Shown here in pieces: positions 26,624-35,883 of a stretch of DNA of 64,000 nt. Below the pieces are notes generated by a model. The model searched no databases. It was given only the letters and a program-made list of their open reading frames with translations, and had not been told where the DNA came from. The translations under genes were made by a program, and so were the position numbers. Each line of letters begins with the position of its first letter. The first letter of the stretch is position 1. This DNA is from Aeromicrobium fastidiosum (GTDB taxonomy: Bacteria > Actinomycetota > Actinomycetes > Propionibacteriales > Nocardioidaceae), in NCBI RefSeq assembly GCF_017876595.1, contig NZ_JAGIOG010000001.1:434001-498000 (forward strand), given 5' to 3'.

Positions 26624-28471
26624 CTACTTGTGACGGGGCTTGCGCTCCGGCTTCTCCCACGTCTCGTCGGAGGAAGGACGCCTGACGGCCGGCTTCTTGT
26701 CGGGTGCCTTGGAGGGGTACGCCCGGTTCTCGTGGCTCTTCTTGTACGGCTTGCGGTCCTCGCGCGTGCGACGGATCGGCGGGCCGGAGTCGCGCTCGAG
26801 GTTGATGAGCCGGCCCGAGATGCGGGTGTTGGCCAGCGCCTCGAAGACCGCGTCGGGCAGGTCGGCCGGAAGCTCGACGAGGGTGTGGTCCTGGCCGATC
26901 GTGATCTTGCCGAAGTCGGACCGCTTGAGGCTGCCCTCGTTGGCCAGCGCGCCGACGATCGCCGAGGGGCCGACCTTGTGCCGCTTGCCGACCGCGACGC
27001 GGTAGACCGCGGCACCCTCGGCGGGCAGACGGTCGCTGCGACCGTAGCCGGCCGGCTTGCGCCCCGGGCCGTCGTCACCGTCGTCGCGACGGGGTGAACG
27101 TTCGCGCGGCGCGGCCTTGGGCGGGTCAGGCCGCAGGAAGAACTCCTTGTCGGTCTGGCTCATGACGGCCAGCGCGGCGGCGACGTCGGTCATCGAGACG
27201 TCGTTCTCGCTCGCGTACTCCTCGACCAGCGACCGGAACGCGTGGAACGTCGGCGACCCCATGCTGGACGTGATGGCCTGCGCGAAGCGTCCGGCGCGGC
27301 GCTCGTTGACCTCCTCGGCCGACGGCACCGACATCTCCTCGACGGGACGCCCCGACACCTTCTCGATCGCGGACAGCATGCGGCGCTCGCGCGGCGTGAC
27401 GAACAAGATCGCCTCGCCCGTGCGCCCGGCGCGGCCCGTGCGGCCGATGCGGTGCACGTAGGCCTCGGTGTCGTGCGGGATGTCGTAGTTGACGACGTGC
27501 GTGATGCGCTCGACGTCGAGCCCTCGGGCGGCGACGTCGGTCGCGACGATCACGTCGATCTGGCCCGACTTGAGCTGGGCGACGGTGCGCTCGCGCTGCG
27601 CCTGCACCAGGTCGCCGTTGAGAGCTGCTGCCGTGTACCCGCGGGTGCGCAGCTTCTCGGCGATCTCCTCGGTGGCCGACTTGGTGCGGACGAACACGAT
27701 CATGCCGTCGCCGGTCTCGACCTCGAGCAGACGCGTCAGGGCGTCGAGCTTGTGGTGGTGCGAGACCTGGATCCAGCGCTGGCGGACCGTCGTGGTCGAC
27801 GTCGTCGCCTTGGGCGTCGCGATGTCGACGGGATCGTGCAGGTACTTCTTGGCCAGCCCGCGGATGGTCTTGGGCATCGTGGCCGAGAACAGCGCGACCT
27901 GCTTGTACTCGGGGGTGTCGGCGAGGATGCGCTCGACGTCCTCGGCGAAGCCCATGTTGAGCATCTCGTCGGCCTCGTCGAGCACCAGGAACTCCAGCGC
28001 CGTCAGGTCGAGGCTGCCGCGCTCGAGGTGGTCGATGACGCGACCGGGCGTGCCGACGACGATGTGTGCGCCGCGCTGCAGGCCCTGCAGCTGGAAGCCG
28101 TAGCCCTGGCCGCCGTAGACGGGCAGCACGCGGATGCCGGGCAGGTTGATCGCGTAGGTCGTGATGGCCTCGCAGACCTGCAGAGCGAGCTCACGGGTCG
28201 GCGCGAGCACGATGGCCTGCGTCTTGGAGTTCTTGGGGTCGATCTTCTGCAGGATCGGCAGCGCGAACGCAGCGGTCTTGCCGGTACCGGTCTGCGCGAG
28301 GCCGACGACGTCCTTGCCCTCGAGCAGGGTCGGGATCGCCCGCGCCTGGATGGGCGTCGGGGTCTCGTAGCCGAGCGACGAGAGACGGTCGACGAGGACG
28401 TCGAGCAGACCGAGGTCGGCGAACGTCGGGGTCGAGTCGGGCAGCGTCTCGGAAGAGATGTCAGTGGTCAT
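26624..28471 (-). CDS. DEAD-box RNA helicase (DeaD/CsdA-like)
   Basis: The 615-residue product has the Q motif (FADLGL, PTPIQARAIP), Walker A AQTGTGKTAAF, DEAD box VLDEADEML, SAT motif LFSATMP, motif V VATDVAARGLDVERI and motif VI HRIGRTGRAG. A C-terminal DbpA-type RNA-binding domain (VAVGKRHKVGPSAIVGALAN, LINLERD) is followed by a basic tail rich in Lys, Arg and Pro. Such helicases unwind structured RNA in ribosome assembly and cold adaptation. The frame extends to 29413, but ATG 28471 gives the family N-terminus. It is divergent from the tyrosine-kinase gene. Confidence 0.93.
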   Translation of the reverse strand: MTTDISSETLPDSTPTFADLGLLDVLVDRLSSLGYETPTPIQARAIPTLLEGKDVVGLAQTGTGKTAAFALPILQKIDPKNSKTQAIVLAPTRELALQVCEAITTYAINLPGIRVLPVYGGQGYGFQLQGLQRGAHIVVGTPGRVIDHLERGSLDLTALEFLVLDEADEMLNMGFAEDVERILADTPEYKQVALFSATMPKTIRGLAKKYLHDPVDIATPKATTSTTTVRQRWIQVSHHHKLDALTRLLEVETGDGMIVFVRTKSATEEIAEKLRTRGYTAAALNGDLVQAQRERTVAQLKSGQIDVIVATDVAARGLDVERITHVVNYDIPHDTEAYVHRIGRTGRAGRTGEAILFVTPRERRMLSAIEKVSGRPVEEMSVPSAEEVNERRAGRFAQAITSSMGSPTFHAFRSLVEEYASENDVSMTDVAAALAVMSQTDKEFFLRPDPPKAAPRERSPRRDDGDDGPGRKPAGYGRSDRLPAEGAAVYRVAVGKRHKVGPSAIVGALANEGSLKRSDFGKITIGQDHTLVELPADLPDAVFEALANTRISGRLINLERDSGPPIRRTREDRKPYKKSHENRAYPSKAPDKKPAVRRPSSDETWEKPERKPRHK

Positions 28472-28669
28472 GGATGCTCCTGTTGGGATGACGCGGGACC
28501 GGATCGGCCGGGACCGGTGCAACCTCACAGTCGACAGGCAGTACACGCGCAGGACCAACGGTATCGGTCCTGACCTCGATCGGTGAAACCCGTGACCCCG
28601 CGGACGCGGACGGAGACCCGGCCGGGGGCCGGTAGCCTGTGGTCCCTCGACACCCGAAAGGATCGTGGC

Positions 28670-30055
28670 GTGAGCCAAACCCGTCGTGCCTCCCCCGTCC
28701 TGAGCCGCTGGCCGTCGATCGTCGTCCTCACGCTGCTCGGCGTCGGCGCCGCCGCGCTCGTGCTGTCGCTCGTGACGCCGCGCTACGCGGCCCACGCGGA
28801 CGTCCTGGTGTCCCCGCCCGAGGCGCAGAGCACGTCGGCCCCCGCGGAGCGCACCGTCGCGTCCTACGCGGAGGTGCTGGGCGGACGCACCACGGCCGCC
28901 GACGTCGTCGACGCGCTGGCGCTCGACCGCAGCGTCCGATCGGTCGACGGCGACCTCTCGGCAGCGGTCGTCGACGGCACCGCCGTGTTGCGCGTCACGG
29001 CCACCAGCACCGACGCCGACGAGTCCGCCCGCATCAGCCAGGCGGCGGCCGACGCCTTCGTCACGTGGGTCAAGCAGCAGAAGACGACGCTCACGGCATC
29101 CGTCGTCAGCACCGCGGTGCCGCCCACGACGCCTGCCAGCCCCGCCCGCCCGCTGTGGCTCGTCCTGGGCGGCCTCCTCGGCCTGCTGGTGGGCGTCACT
29201 GCAGCGGTCCTGCGCCAGCGGGCCGACCACAGCATCCGCTCCCCCGCCGAGCTCGAGGAGGTCGCCGGGGCACCCGTGCTCGGTGCCATCGCCTACGACA
29301 AGGCGGCGACCGACACGCCACTCATCACCTCGCTCGGCACGCACCACCCCCGGTTCGAGGCAGTCCGGATCCTGCGCACCAACCTGCAGTTCGTCGACAT
29401 CGACCACGACCACAAGGTCATCACCGTGACGAGCGCGGTCCCGGGCGAGGGCAAGTCGACGACGGCCTGCAACCTGGCGATCGCCCTGGCCCAGACGGGC
29501 GTGCGCGTGGCGCTCGTCGAGGGCGACCTGCGGCGTCCCCGCGTCGCGGAGTACCTCTCCCTCGAGCGCTCGGTCGGGCTCACCACGGTGCTCGTCGGCC
29601 GGGTCGCGCTCGAGGCAGGCCTGCAGCAGGCCAGCACCCCGGGACTCGACGTCCTGACGAGCGGCGCGCTGCCGCCCAACCCGTCCGAGATCCTGCAGAC
29701 GTCGGTCATGAGCGCGGTCGTCGCCGACCTGCGCGAGGCCTACGACATCGTGCTGATCGACGCCCCTCCGCTGCTGCCCGTCACCGACGCCTCACTGCTG
29801 GCGTCGATCTCCGACGGTGCGCTGCTCGTGGTGCGCCACGGCGACACCGGACGCGAGGCCGTCGCCAGCGCCGTCGGACGCCTGGAGGCCGTCGGGGCCC
29901 GGGTGCTCGGCACGGTGCTGACGATGGCACCGGTCAAGGAGCTCGCCCGCACGGGCTACGGATACGGCTACGGGTACGGCCCCGAGTTCTTCTCCCGCGC
30001 CACGGGTGAGCCGAAGGCCCGCGGTGGGGCACGGCGCACCCGCCGGACGGAGTAG
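28670..30055 (+). CDS. Polysaccharide co-polymerase / bacterial tyrosine autokinase
   Basis: The 461-residue product joins a Wzz-like chain-length domain (membrane helices near residues 15-37 and 160-182) to a cytosolic BY-kinase. Walker A is SAVPGEGKSTTA, Walker A' VALVEGDLRRPR and Walker B IVLIDAPPLLPV. A tyrosine-rich GYGYGYGYG run near the C-terminus is the expected autophosphorylation cluster. Such kinases control export and length of capsule or exopolysaccharide. GTG 28670 follows an AAAGGA site. The gene converges at 10 bases on a low-molecular-weight tyrosine phosphatase, its usual partner. Confidence 0.92.
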   Translation: MSQTRRASPVLSRWPSIVVLTLLGVGAAALVLSLVTPRYAAHADVLVSPPEAQSTSAPAERTVASYAEVLGGRTTAADVVDALALDRSVRSVDGDLSAAVVDGTAVLRVTATSTDADESARISQAAADAFVTWVKQQKTTLTASVVSTAVPPTTPASPARPLWLVLGGLLGLLVGVTAAVLRQRADHSIRSPAELEEVAGAPVLGAIAYDKAATDTPLITSLGTHHPRFEAVRILRTNLQFVDIDHDHKVITVTSAVPGEGKSTTACNLAIALAQTGVRVALVEGDLRRPRVAEYLSLERSVGLTTVLVGRVALEAGLQQASTPGLDVLTSGALPPNPSEILQTSVMSAVVADLREAYDIVLIDAPPLLPVTDASLLASISDGALLVVRHGDTGREAVASAVGRLEAVGARVLGTVLTMAPVKELARTGYGYGYGYGPEFFSRATGEPKARGGARRTRRTE

Positions 30056-30065
30056 GGGCCGCGGT

Positions 30066-30611
30066 CTACCGGGCAGCCGGCACGAGGGCGTTGAGCCGGG
30101 TGGCGATCGTCGCGACGGCCGCGTCGATCTGGTCGGCCGTCGCCCGGTGCACGTCGGGACCCCGGCGGTAGGGGTCGGCGACATCGGCGTCGGCCGGTGC
30201 GAGGCTGCGCCGCTGGGCCGCCTGGGCGACCAGCGCGGCGGGATCGGCACCGTCGACCAGCTCGGTCAGCGCCGCGAACTCGACCAGCGTGAAGCTGCGG
30301 CGCAGGGCCTGCGGGTTCATCGACAGCACGGCCGAGCGGTGCTCACGGGTGGCCGTCAGGATCAGATCGGCCGAGTCGACGAGGTAGGAGTCGATCGCGT
30401 GCGACCGGAACGACTCCGAGGAGTGTCCCAGTCGCGCGAGCTCGAGCGAGGCCATCGAGTCCATGGGCTTGCGGTCCCAGCCCCGCACCCCGGCGCTGGC
30501 GACCTCGAACCGCGCGTCGTCGAGCCGTGCTCGCAGCAGGATCTCGATCATCGGCGACCGGCAGATGTTGGCGGTGCAGACCGCCAGCACCGCGAACCGG
30601 TGCCCGCTCAC
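30066..30611 (-). CDS. Low-molecular-weight protein tyrosine phosphatase
   Basis: The 181-residue product begins with the P-loop VCTANICRSP, a CX5R active site near residues 12-18. The acid loop near DVADPYRRG carries the Asp-Pro of the family. It should dephosphorylate tyrosine residues in the cytosol, most likely those of the adjacent BY-kinase. GTG 30611 starts 11 bases after the ygfZ stop, so it is probably translated from the nitrobindin-ygfZ transcript. Confidence 0.9.
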   Translation of the reverse strand: MSGHRFAVLAVCTANICRSPMIEILLRARLDDARFEVASAGVRGWDRKPMDSMASLELARLGHSSESFRSHAIDSYLVDSADLILTATREHRSAVLSMNPQALRRSFTLVEFAALTELVDGADPAALVAQAAQRRSLAPADADVADPYRRGPDVHRATADQIDAAVATIATRLNALVPAAR

Positions 30612-30621
30612 GGTCGCGCCG

Positions 30622-31572
30622 TCACGACAGCACCGGACGCACGTGCAGCCCGGCCTCGGGGTCGACCAGGACCTCCTGCGTCGCGGCGACGCCATCGGCG
30701 AGCAGCGTCGCGTCGACCGGGACGTTGCGCTTGACGGTCGCGAGTGCGATGGGTCCCAGCTCGTGGTGGCGCGCCGCCGTGCCGACGACGCCGACGGCCT
30801 TGCCGTCGAGCACGACCTCGGCCCCGTGCGGCGGGAGGTGGTCGACGGAGCCGTCGAGGTGCAGCATGACGAGACGGCGGGGCGGACGTCCGAGCGTGTG
30901 CACGCGCGCGACGGTCTCCTGGCCGCGGTAGCAGCCCTTGTCGAGGTGCACCGCGACGCCCAGCAGCCCTGCCTCGTTGGGGATCGAGCGCTCGTCGGTG
31001 TCGAGGCCCACCCGCACGTGGCCCGCCTCGATGCGCAGCGCCTCCCAGGCCCACAGGCCGACGGGGTCGCCGAGCTCGGCCGGGAGACCCGCGAGCGTCT
31101 CGCGCGGCACGATGCGCCACGTGAGCCCCGGCAGTCCGATGACCGCGAAGGCATCGGTGACGTCGGCGACCTCGACCCGGGTGAAGAACTTCATCCGGTC
31201 GAGGAAGGTCACGAGCGGAGCGCCCGCACCCTGCTCGGTGTGCGCCCAGAACGTCTCGCCGTCGTCGACTCCCGAGAACCCGTGCTCGATGCGGCCCTGC
31301 GGCGACAGCAGCAGCACCTCGGTGGGCACGCCGGGGGCCAGGCCCTCGAGGTGCTGGGTCGTCAGGGAGTGCAGCCACGTCAGCCGGTCGGGTCCGGAGA
31401 TCGTGACGACGTCGCGGTGCGACAGGTCGACGAAGGTCGACCCGGCGACGAGGCTGCGCTGCTCGGACGAGATCGCCCCGTAGTGCGCGGCGACGTCGCC
31501 GTCGGGGGCGTCGCCCGGCACGGCACCCGGCAGGTCGAGCAACGGGCTGCGGCGCGCGGACACGTCAGACAC
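30622..31572 (-). CDS. ygfZ: Folate-binding YgfZ/GcvT-like protein
   Basis: The 316-residue product carries the YgfZ signature KGCYRGQETVARVHTLG (written here as KGCYRGQE plus VARVHT). YgfZ proteins use tetrahydrofolate and help maintain iron-sulfur enzymes under oxidative stress. The rest resembles the glycine-cleavage T-protein fold. Its start overlaps the nitrobindin stop by eight bases. The order nitrobindin-ygfZ is shared with M. tuberculosis Rv0813c-Rv0811c. Confidence 0.9.
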   Translation of the reverse strand: MSDVSARRSPLLDLPGAVPGDAPDGDVAAHYGAISSEQRSLVAGSTFVDLSHRDVVTISGPDRLTWLHSLTTQHLEGLAPGVPTEVLLLSPQGRIEHGFSGVDDGETFWAHTEQGAGAPLVTFLDRMKFFTRVEVADVTDAFAVIGLPGLTWRIVPRETLAGLPAELGDPVGLWAWEALRIEAGHVRVGLDTDERSIPNEAGLLGVAVHLDKGCYRGQETVARVHTLGRPPRRLVMLHLDGSVDHLPPHGAEVVLDGKAVGVVGTAARHHELGPIALATVKRNVPVDATLLADGVAATQEVLVDPEAGLHVRPVLS

Positions 31573-32059
31573 GCTGCAGCCGTCCCCACAGGTGCGACTG
31601 CATCTCCTGGCCCTCGGCGGCCATGTCGTGGGCGTACATCAGGTCGCCCTCGACGAGGCCGTACATGCGCTGGCCGGCGGTGTACTCCTTGGCCGACGAC
31701 GTGCGGGCCACGAGATCGGTCGCCAGCGTGACGCGGGGCCCGTCGACCTCGCCGTACCAGACCTCGGCGTAGCCGGTCGGGTGCGCCAGGACCAGCTCGA
31801 GCTGCTTGTCGCCCGCGGGTCGCAGGAAGCCCGTCTCGAGGGCACCGGGGCGCACGCGCTCGCCGGCCTCGTCGGTGATCCACGTGCGGCTGAAGTAGTG
31901 CAGGAACGGCCGGGTGTCGTGGGCGAACACGACGTCCTGCTCGTACGTGAACGGATCGATCGTCGGGTAGTCGCCCTGACCGTTGCCGTGCCACGAGCCG
32001 AGCAGCCACACGACCGGCATGAGGTCGGGGTGGAGGTCGGACGGGATCTCGAACGGCAT
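31565..32059 (-). CDS. Nitrobindin-like heme-binding beta-barrel protein
   Basis: The 164-residue product has the GxWxGxG motif (LLGSWHGNGQGDYP) of DUF1794/nitrobindin beta-barrels and ends SHLWGRLQRV, whose histidine corresponds to the heme-iron ligand of mycobacterial nitrobindin. Known members bind ferric heme and isomerise peroxynitrite, so a role against nitrogen oxides is likely. It is the first gene of the nitrobindin-ygfZ-phosphatase unit and is divergent from dtd with a 54-base gap. Confidence 0.9.
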   Translation of the reverse strand: MPFEIPSDLHPDLMPVVWLLGSWHGNGQGDYPTIDPFTYEQDVVFAHDTRPFLHYFSRTWITDEAGERVRPGALETGFLRPAGDKQLELVLAHPTGYAEVWYGEVDGPRVTLATDLVARTSSAKEYTAGQRMYGLVEGDLMYAHDMAAEGQEMQSHLWGRLQRV

Positions 32060-32113
32060 ACCCCCGATTCTACGGGTTCGGGCCAGTCTCCCGACCCCCG
32101 CTAGCGTTGCCCC

Positions 32114-32536
32114 ATGAGAGCCGTCGTGCAGAGGGTCACGCAAGCGCACGTCGACGTGGACGGCCGCACCGTCGGTCGCATCGGCACGGGTCTGGTGGTG
32201 CTGCTCGGCGTGACGCACCACGACACGCTCGACACCGCCACGCGGCTGGCCGCCAAGGTGCACGGGCTGCGCATCCTGCGGGACGAGCAGTCGGTCGCCG
32301 AGACGGGTGCCGGCATCCTCGTCGTCAGCCAGTTCACGCTCTACGGCGACGCGCGCAAGGGCCGCCGCCCGACGTGGACCGCCGCGGCCCCGGGGGCCGT
32401 GGCCGAGCCGCTCTACGACGCGTTCTGCGGGGCGCTGCGCGCCTTGGGCGCGACGGTCGAGGAGGGGGTCTTCGGGGCCGACATGACCGTGAGCATGACC
32501 AACGACGGCCCGACGACGCTGCTGCTCGACCTCTGA
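32114..32536 (+). CDS. dtd: D-aminoacyl-tRNA deacylase
   Basis: The 140-residue product hydrolyses D-amino acids mischarged on t[20 protein letters not shown] starts the family, [12 protein letters not shown] is one active-site loop and [12 protein letters not shown] the other; the latter carries NDGP where many members have NxGP. Length is normal. It converges on the DUF4012 gene across 28 bases. Confidence 0.94.
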   Translation: MRAVVQRVTQAHVDVDGRTVGRIGTGLVVLLGVTHHDTLDTATRLAAKVHGLRILRDEQSVAETGAGILVVSQFTLYGDARKGRRPTWTAAAPGAVAEPLYDAFCGALRALGATVEEGVFGADMTVSMTNDGPTTLLLDL

Positions 32537-32564
32537 GGCCGGCGTCCGGCGTGCGGCCGGCAGG

Positions 32565-34370
32565 TCAGCGACAGGCCGACGGGACGGCGACGTCGTTGCG
32601 GATCGTCTGCACCCCCGGGGTCGTGCTGAGCACCGGGTCGCCCTCCTGCCCCGGGCCACTGACCATCGTCGCGGTCAGTCGCCGGCGCTGACCGGGGTCG
32701 AGCGTGAAGGGCACCGACGTCTCGGCACGACCGTCCAGCGAGGCCGTCGTGACGACCTGGGGCTTGCCGTCGAGCCGGATGTCGGTGAACCGTCCCCCGG
32801 ACGGGGCGTAGAGCCAGGCCAGCAGACGCATCTGGCTGAGGGGGACGTCGGCGTCGATGCTCGAGACGCCGCGCGGCAGGCTTCGCGGCGCGTTCGACAC
32901 GACGTCGGCGGTCACCGTGATGAGCTGGCGGCCGTCGGCGAGACAGCGGCGTGACGTCGCGAGCGTCGTGAAGTCGAAGTAGTACTCCATCTTGCTCGCG
33001 GTGGTGTCGCCGAAGTAGACACCCACGTGGGGCGTGCGATCGTCGCCCCGCGGGAACGCCCCCGAGACGCCCGTCCGTGCGATCGCGGCCTGCTCGCCCG
33101 GGTGCCGCGACCACAGCATCAGCCGGTTCTCGTCGGCGGCCCGCACCAGCCCGCCGATGACGGTGCGGGTCTGCCCGTCGCCGGACGTGACGACGTCGAA
33201 GATCGAGCGCGCCGCGCTCTCGTAGAAGTCGTCCTGGGCGAGGAGGTCGGTCGACGTGAGGTAGACCCGGTTGAGCAGCTGCTCGACCGCAGTGCCCTGG
33301 TCGAGCGTGGCTCCGCTCTCGAGCGTGACCGGTCCGGTGCCGGCCAGGAGATAGCTCATCGCGACGGGATCGACCGACAGCACGCCGTCGACGTCGACGC
33401 CGAGGCCGTCCTTGGCCATGGTGCGGGCGATCTCCCCCGACCGTGGGAAGTCGGGGGTCACGTTGACGTCGCGCAGGTCGCGCACGAGCTGGTCGGTGAA
33501 GACCGACGTCTCGTCCTTCGTCATGGGCAGCACGGGGTCGTCGAACTGCTTCAGGTCGAGGTTCGAGCCCTGCTCCCCCATCGTGAGCCGGCCGTTCTTC
33601 GCGGTGATGACGGCGTAGGAGCCGACGATGCCGCCCGTCGCCCGCACCTCGGCGTTGTTCTGGATGACCAGCAGGTAGCGCCGCGTGCCGCTGCCGCCCA
33701 GCATCGTCGGCATGAGCCGTGCCGCGACGTCGCTCGACGCAGCCGCCTCCTGGGCCCGGACGACCTGGTCCTTGATCGTGCCCACGGGTCGGCGCAGCGG
33801 CGCGAGCAGATCGGTCGGGTCGATCCCGGCCAGATCGGCGCGTGCCTTGGTCAGTGCCGCGTCGGCAGCGGCGACAGCCGGGGCGATCGCCTCGACGTTG
33901 GCCAGGTCGACCGTGCCGTCCCGCGGGCTGAACGCGTCGAGATCGACCCGGGCCGACACCTCCACGACGGGTGGCAGCGCCTCGCGGGCGACCAGGTCGA
34001 GCGCTGCCGAGACGGTGCGGACCGCCTCGACGTTGTCGCCGACGACCGGCAGCAGCGATCCGATCGACCACAGCACGCCGTCGGTGCGCGACTCGGCGGA
34101 CGCCGTCGAGGCACGCAGCTCGTCGAGCGTCCGCCGGGCCGCGGCGTCGCCCGTGATGACCTGCTCCTGCAGGAGGGTCGACTGCTGGGCGGCACGGCGC
34201 AGGTCGGAGGTCGTGCGCAGTGCCTGGTAGGTGAACACCAGCAGGCCGAGCGCCAGCACCGCCGCGACGCCCATGACGACGACGCGCCGCGTGCCCTGCC
34301 GGCGGTACCAGCGCCTGATCCGGCGTCGGGTGCGACGTGCCCGGGTGCGGACCCGGTCGAGGAGCTCCAT
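32565..34370 (-). CDS. DUF4012 envelope protein
   Basis: The roughly 601-residue product has a very basic cytosolic N-terminus, one membrane helix (about residues 30-50, VVVMGVAAVLALGLLVFTYQ) and a long extracellular part matching DUF4012 (RYLLVIQNNAEVRATGGIVG is the hallmark). DUF4012 proteins are often found near exopolysaccharide genes; the function is not known. GTG 34373 and ATG 34370 are both possible starts after a GAGGG site. It lies 69 bases downstream of the LPXTG gene on the same strand, and the two may be cotranscribed. Confidence 0.85.
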   Translation of the reverse strand: MELLDRVRTRARRTRRRIRRWYRRQGTRRVVVMGVAAVLALGLLVFTYQALRTTSDLRRAAQQSTLLQEQVITGDAAARRTLDELRASTASAESRTDGVLWSIGSLLPVVGDNVEAVRTVSAALDLVAREALPPVVEVSARVDLDAFSPRDGTVDLANVEAIAPAVAAADAALTKARADLAGIDPTDLLAPLRRPVGTIKDQVVRAQEAAASSDVAARLMPTMLGGSGTRRYLLVIQNNAEVRATGGIVGSYAVITAKNGRLTMGEQGSNLDLKQFDDPVLPMTKDETSVFTDQLVRDLRDVNVTPDFPRSGEIARTMAKDGLGVDVDGVLSVDPVAMSYLLAGTGPVTLESGATLDQGTAVEQLLNRVYLTSTDLLAQDDFYESAARSIFDVVTSGDGQTRTVIGGLVRAADENRLMLWSRHPGEQAAIARTGVSGAFPRGDDRTPHVGVYFGDTTASKMEYYFDFTTLATSRRCLADGRQLITVTADVVSNAPRSLPRGVSSIDADVPLSQMRLLAWLYAPSGGRFTDIRLDGKPQVVTTASLDGRAETSVPFTLDPGQRRRLTATMVSGPGQEGDPVLSTTPGVQTIRNDVAVPSACR

Positions 34371-34439
34371 CACCGATTCCCTCCCGGTCGCCGAGCGCGG
34401 TCGGTCACGCGCGCACGGCGAATGTGTCGACCGGTGGGA

Positions 34440-34769
34440 TCAGTAGGCGTTCTGACGGCGGGACGAGTAGACGACTCCTCCACCGACGACCAGCAGTGCG
34501 CCGCCGATCAGCAGGACGTAGATGCTCGCGCCGCCCGTTCCGGGCAGGACGCCGTTGGCGTCTGGGGCCAGCGCCCTGTCGTTGTCCGGCGCAGTGTCGT
34601 CGGGTGCCGCGCTGTCGTCGGGCGAGAGCGCGTCGTTGTCGGGCGCGATCGACGCGGTCGGGGACGGCGTGGCGACGGGGTACGGATCGGCGGCCTGCGC
34701 GAGCGAGCCCGTGATCAGCAGGAGCACGCCGGTCAGCAGCGCCACGGCGGCGAGACGAATGGTGGTCAT
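34440..34769 (-). CDS. Small LPXTG cell-wall-anchored protein
   Basis: The 109-residue product has a signal peptide (1-26, ending AQAA), an acidic Pro/Asp/Ala-rich middle and a sortase signal: LPGTG at residues 75-79, a hydrophobic helix, then YSSRRQNAY. It should be displayed on the wall as a short acidic peptide of about 50 residues. No sortase gene is in the window. It is divergent from the secreted phosphatase; the shared region holds a PHO box. Confidence 0.85.
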   Translation of the reverse strand: MTTIRLAAVALLTGVLLLITGSLAQAADPYPVATPSPTASIAPDNDALSPDDSAAPDDTAPDNDRALAPDANGVLPGTGGASIYVLLIGGALLVVGGGVVYSSRRQNAY

Positions 34770-34876
34770 AGCGATACTCCGAGCTCACGGTCATGAGGGG
34801 TTGTGCGTGCGCTGGGCACACACAGACAACGACGCGCCGGGGCGGACGTTATGCCCGACCTCACGCGTCGCGGACC

Positions 34877-34920
34877 GTTCATCCGGTGTTCGGTCGATCG
34901 CCCACGAGCGGCGCTAGCTT
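34877..34920 (+). promoter_or_regulatory. PHO box and -10 of the secreted phosphatase gene
   Basis: GTTCATC (34877-34883) and GTTCGGT (34888-34894) are exactly 11 bases apart, the RegX3/PhoP box spacing. A TAGCTT -10-like hexamer lies at 34915-34920, 21 bases after the box and 65 before the start codon. The arrangement fits activation by phosphate starvation. Confidence 0.65.
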
Positions 34921-34984
34921 GCGGTAGTCGTCCACGGCCCATCGGCCTCTTCCCGCCGGACGACCCGATCTGACAAGGACCCTC

Positions 34985-35881
34985 ATGACCACCCGTCACC
35001 GCCACGCGTCCACGCCGCTCGTCGCATCCGCCCTCGCCCTGATGGCGGCACTCGGCACCATCGGCCTGTCGTCGACCAGCGCCAGCGCCGCCGACTCCTC
35101 ATCCCTCCAGCCCGCATTCGCCGCCACGGACCACCCCGTCACCGACGTGCCGGGCCTGGTCAACGCTCGTGAGCTGGGCTCCTTCGTCACCGCAGACGGC
35201 CGGTCCGTTGCCAGCTCGAAGCTGATCCGCTCGGAGTCGCTCGACAAGATCACCCCTGCGGGTGCCTCGACACTCGCGAAGAAGTACCACGTCGAGCTCG
35301 TCATCGACCTTCGCACGCCGGCGCAGATCGCGGCCAAGCCGGACGTGCCGGTGCCCGGCGCGAAGGTGGTCAACGTGTCCGTGCTCGGCGCGGATGCCGA
35401 CTACAGCGACGACACCGTCATGTATCACGACCTGGCCGACAAGGGCTACGTCAGTGCTTCGACCCCCGGTCCGACGATCAAGGCCTATGCGAAGGTCCTC
35501 CACCTGCTCGCGAAGCAGCGTCACGGCACCGTGCTGATCCACTGCTCGCACGGCATGGACCGCACCGGCACGGTCGTCGACCTGCTCGATCACGTCCTCG
35601 GCGTCTCCCGCTCCGACACGCTCCACGACTACCTGCTCTCCAACACCCAGCTGGGCGTCACGTGGGCCACGCCCGAGCTCTTGCAGGGCACCTTCGAGAC
35701 CGACGTCGCGAACACGTACGCCGGCCTGGACTCGTACATCAGCAAGACCCTGAAGGTCTCTCACCACGACCTGGCCGAGCTCCGCACGACGTACCTCGTG
35801 GCCAAGGCGGCACCGGGTGACCCCTGCCACCATGGCAAGGGCAAGGGCCACGGGGCCGGTCCTGCAGGCCACGCGATCTGA
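34985..35881 (+). CDS. Secreted tyrosine-type phosphatase (Y_phosphatase3 family)
   Basis: The 298-residue product has a signal peptide (about 1-36, ending ASAA) and a protein-tyrosine/dual-specificity fold. The P-loop is HCSHGMDRTG, with C187 and R193; many relatives read HCTAGKDRTG. VPGLVNARELGSF and VIDLRTPAQ are conserved family elements. The C-terminus is His/Gly/Lys-rich (HHGKGKGHGAG) and could bind metal. It should release phosphate from phosphotyrosine, lipids or small phosphoesters outside the cell. A PHO box in its promoter suggests a phosphate-scavenging role. A strong hairpin follows. Confidence 0.88.
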   Translation: MTTRHRHASTPLVASALALMAALGTIGLSSTSASAADSSSLQPAFAATDHPVTDVPGLVNARELGSFVTADGRSVASSKLIRSESLDKITPAGASTLAKKYHVELVIDLRTPAQIAAKPDVPVPGAKVVNVSVLGADADYSDDTVMYHDLADKGYVSASTPGPTIKAYAKVLHLLAKQRHGTVLIHCSHGMDRTGTVVDLLDHVLGVSRSDTLHDYLLSNTQLGVTWATPELLQGTFETDVANTYAGLDSYISKTLKVSHHDLAELRTTYLVAKAAPGDPCHHGKGKGHGAGPAGHAI

Positions 35882-35883
35882 TC

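Noticed and set aside
28472-29413. Extension of the DEAD-box helicase frame to 929 codons
   Set aside because: It runs antisense through the tyrosine-kinase gene and lacks family similarity; the helicase begins at ATG 28471.
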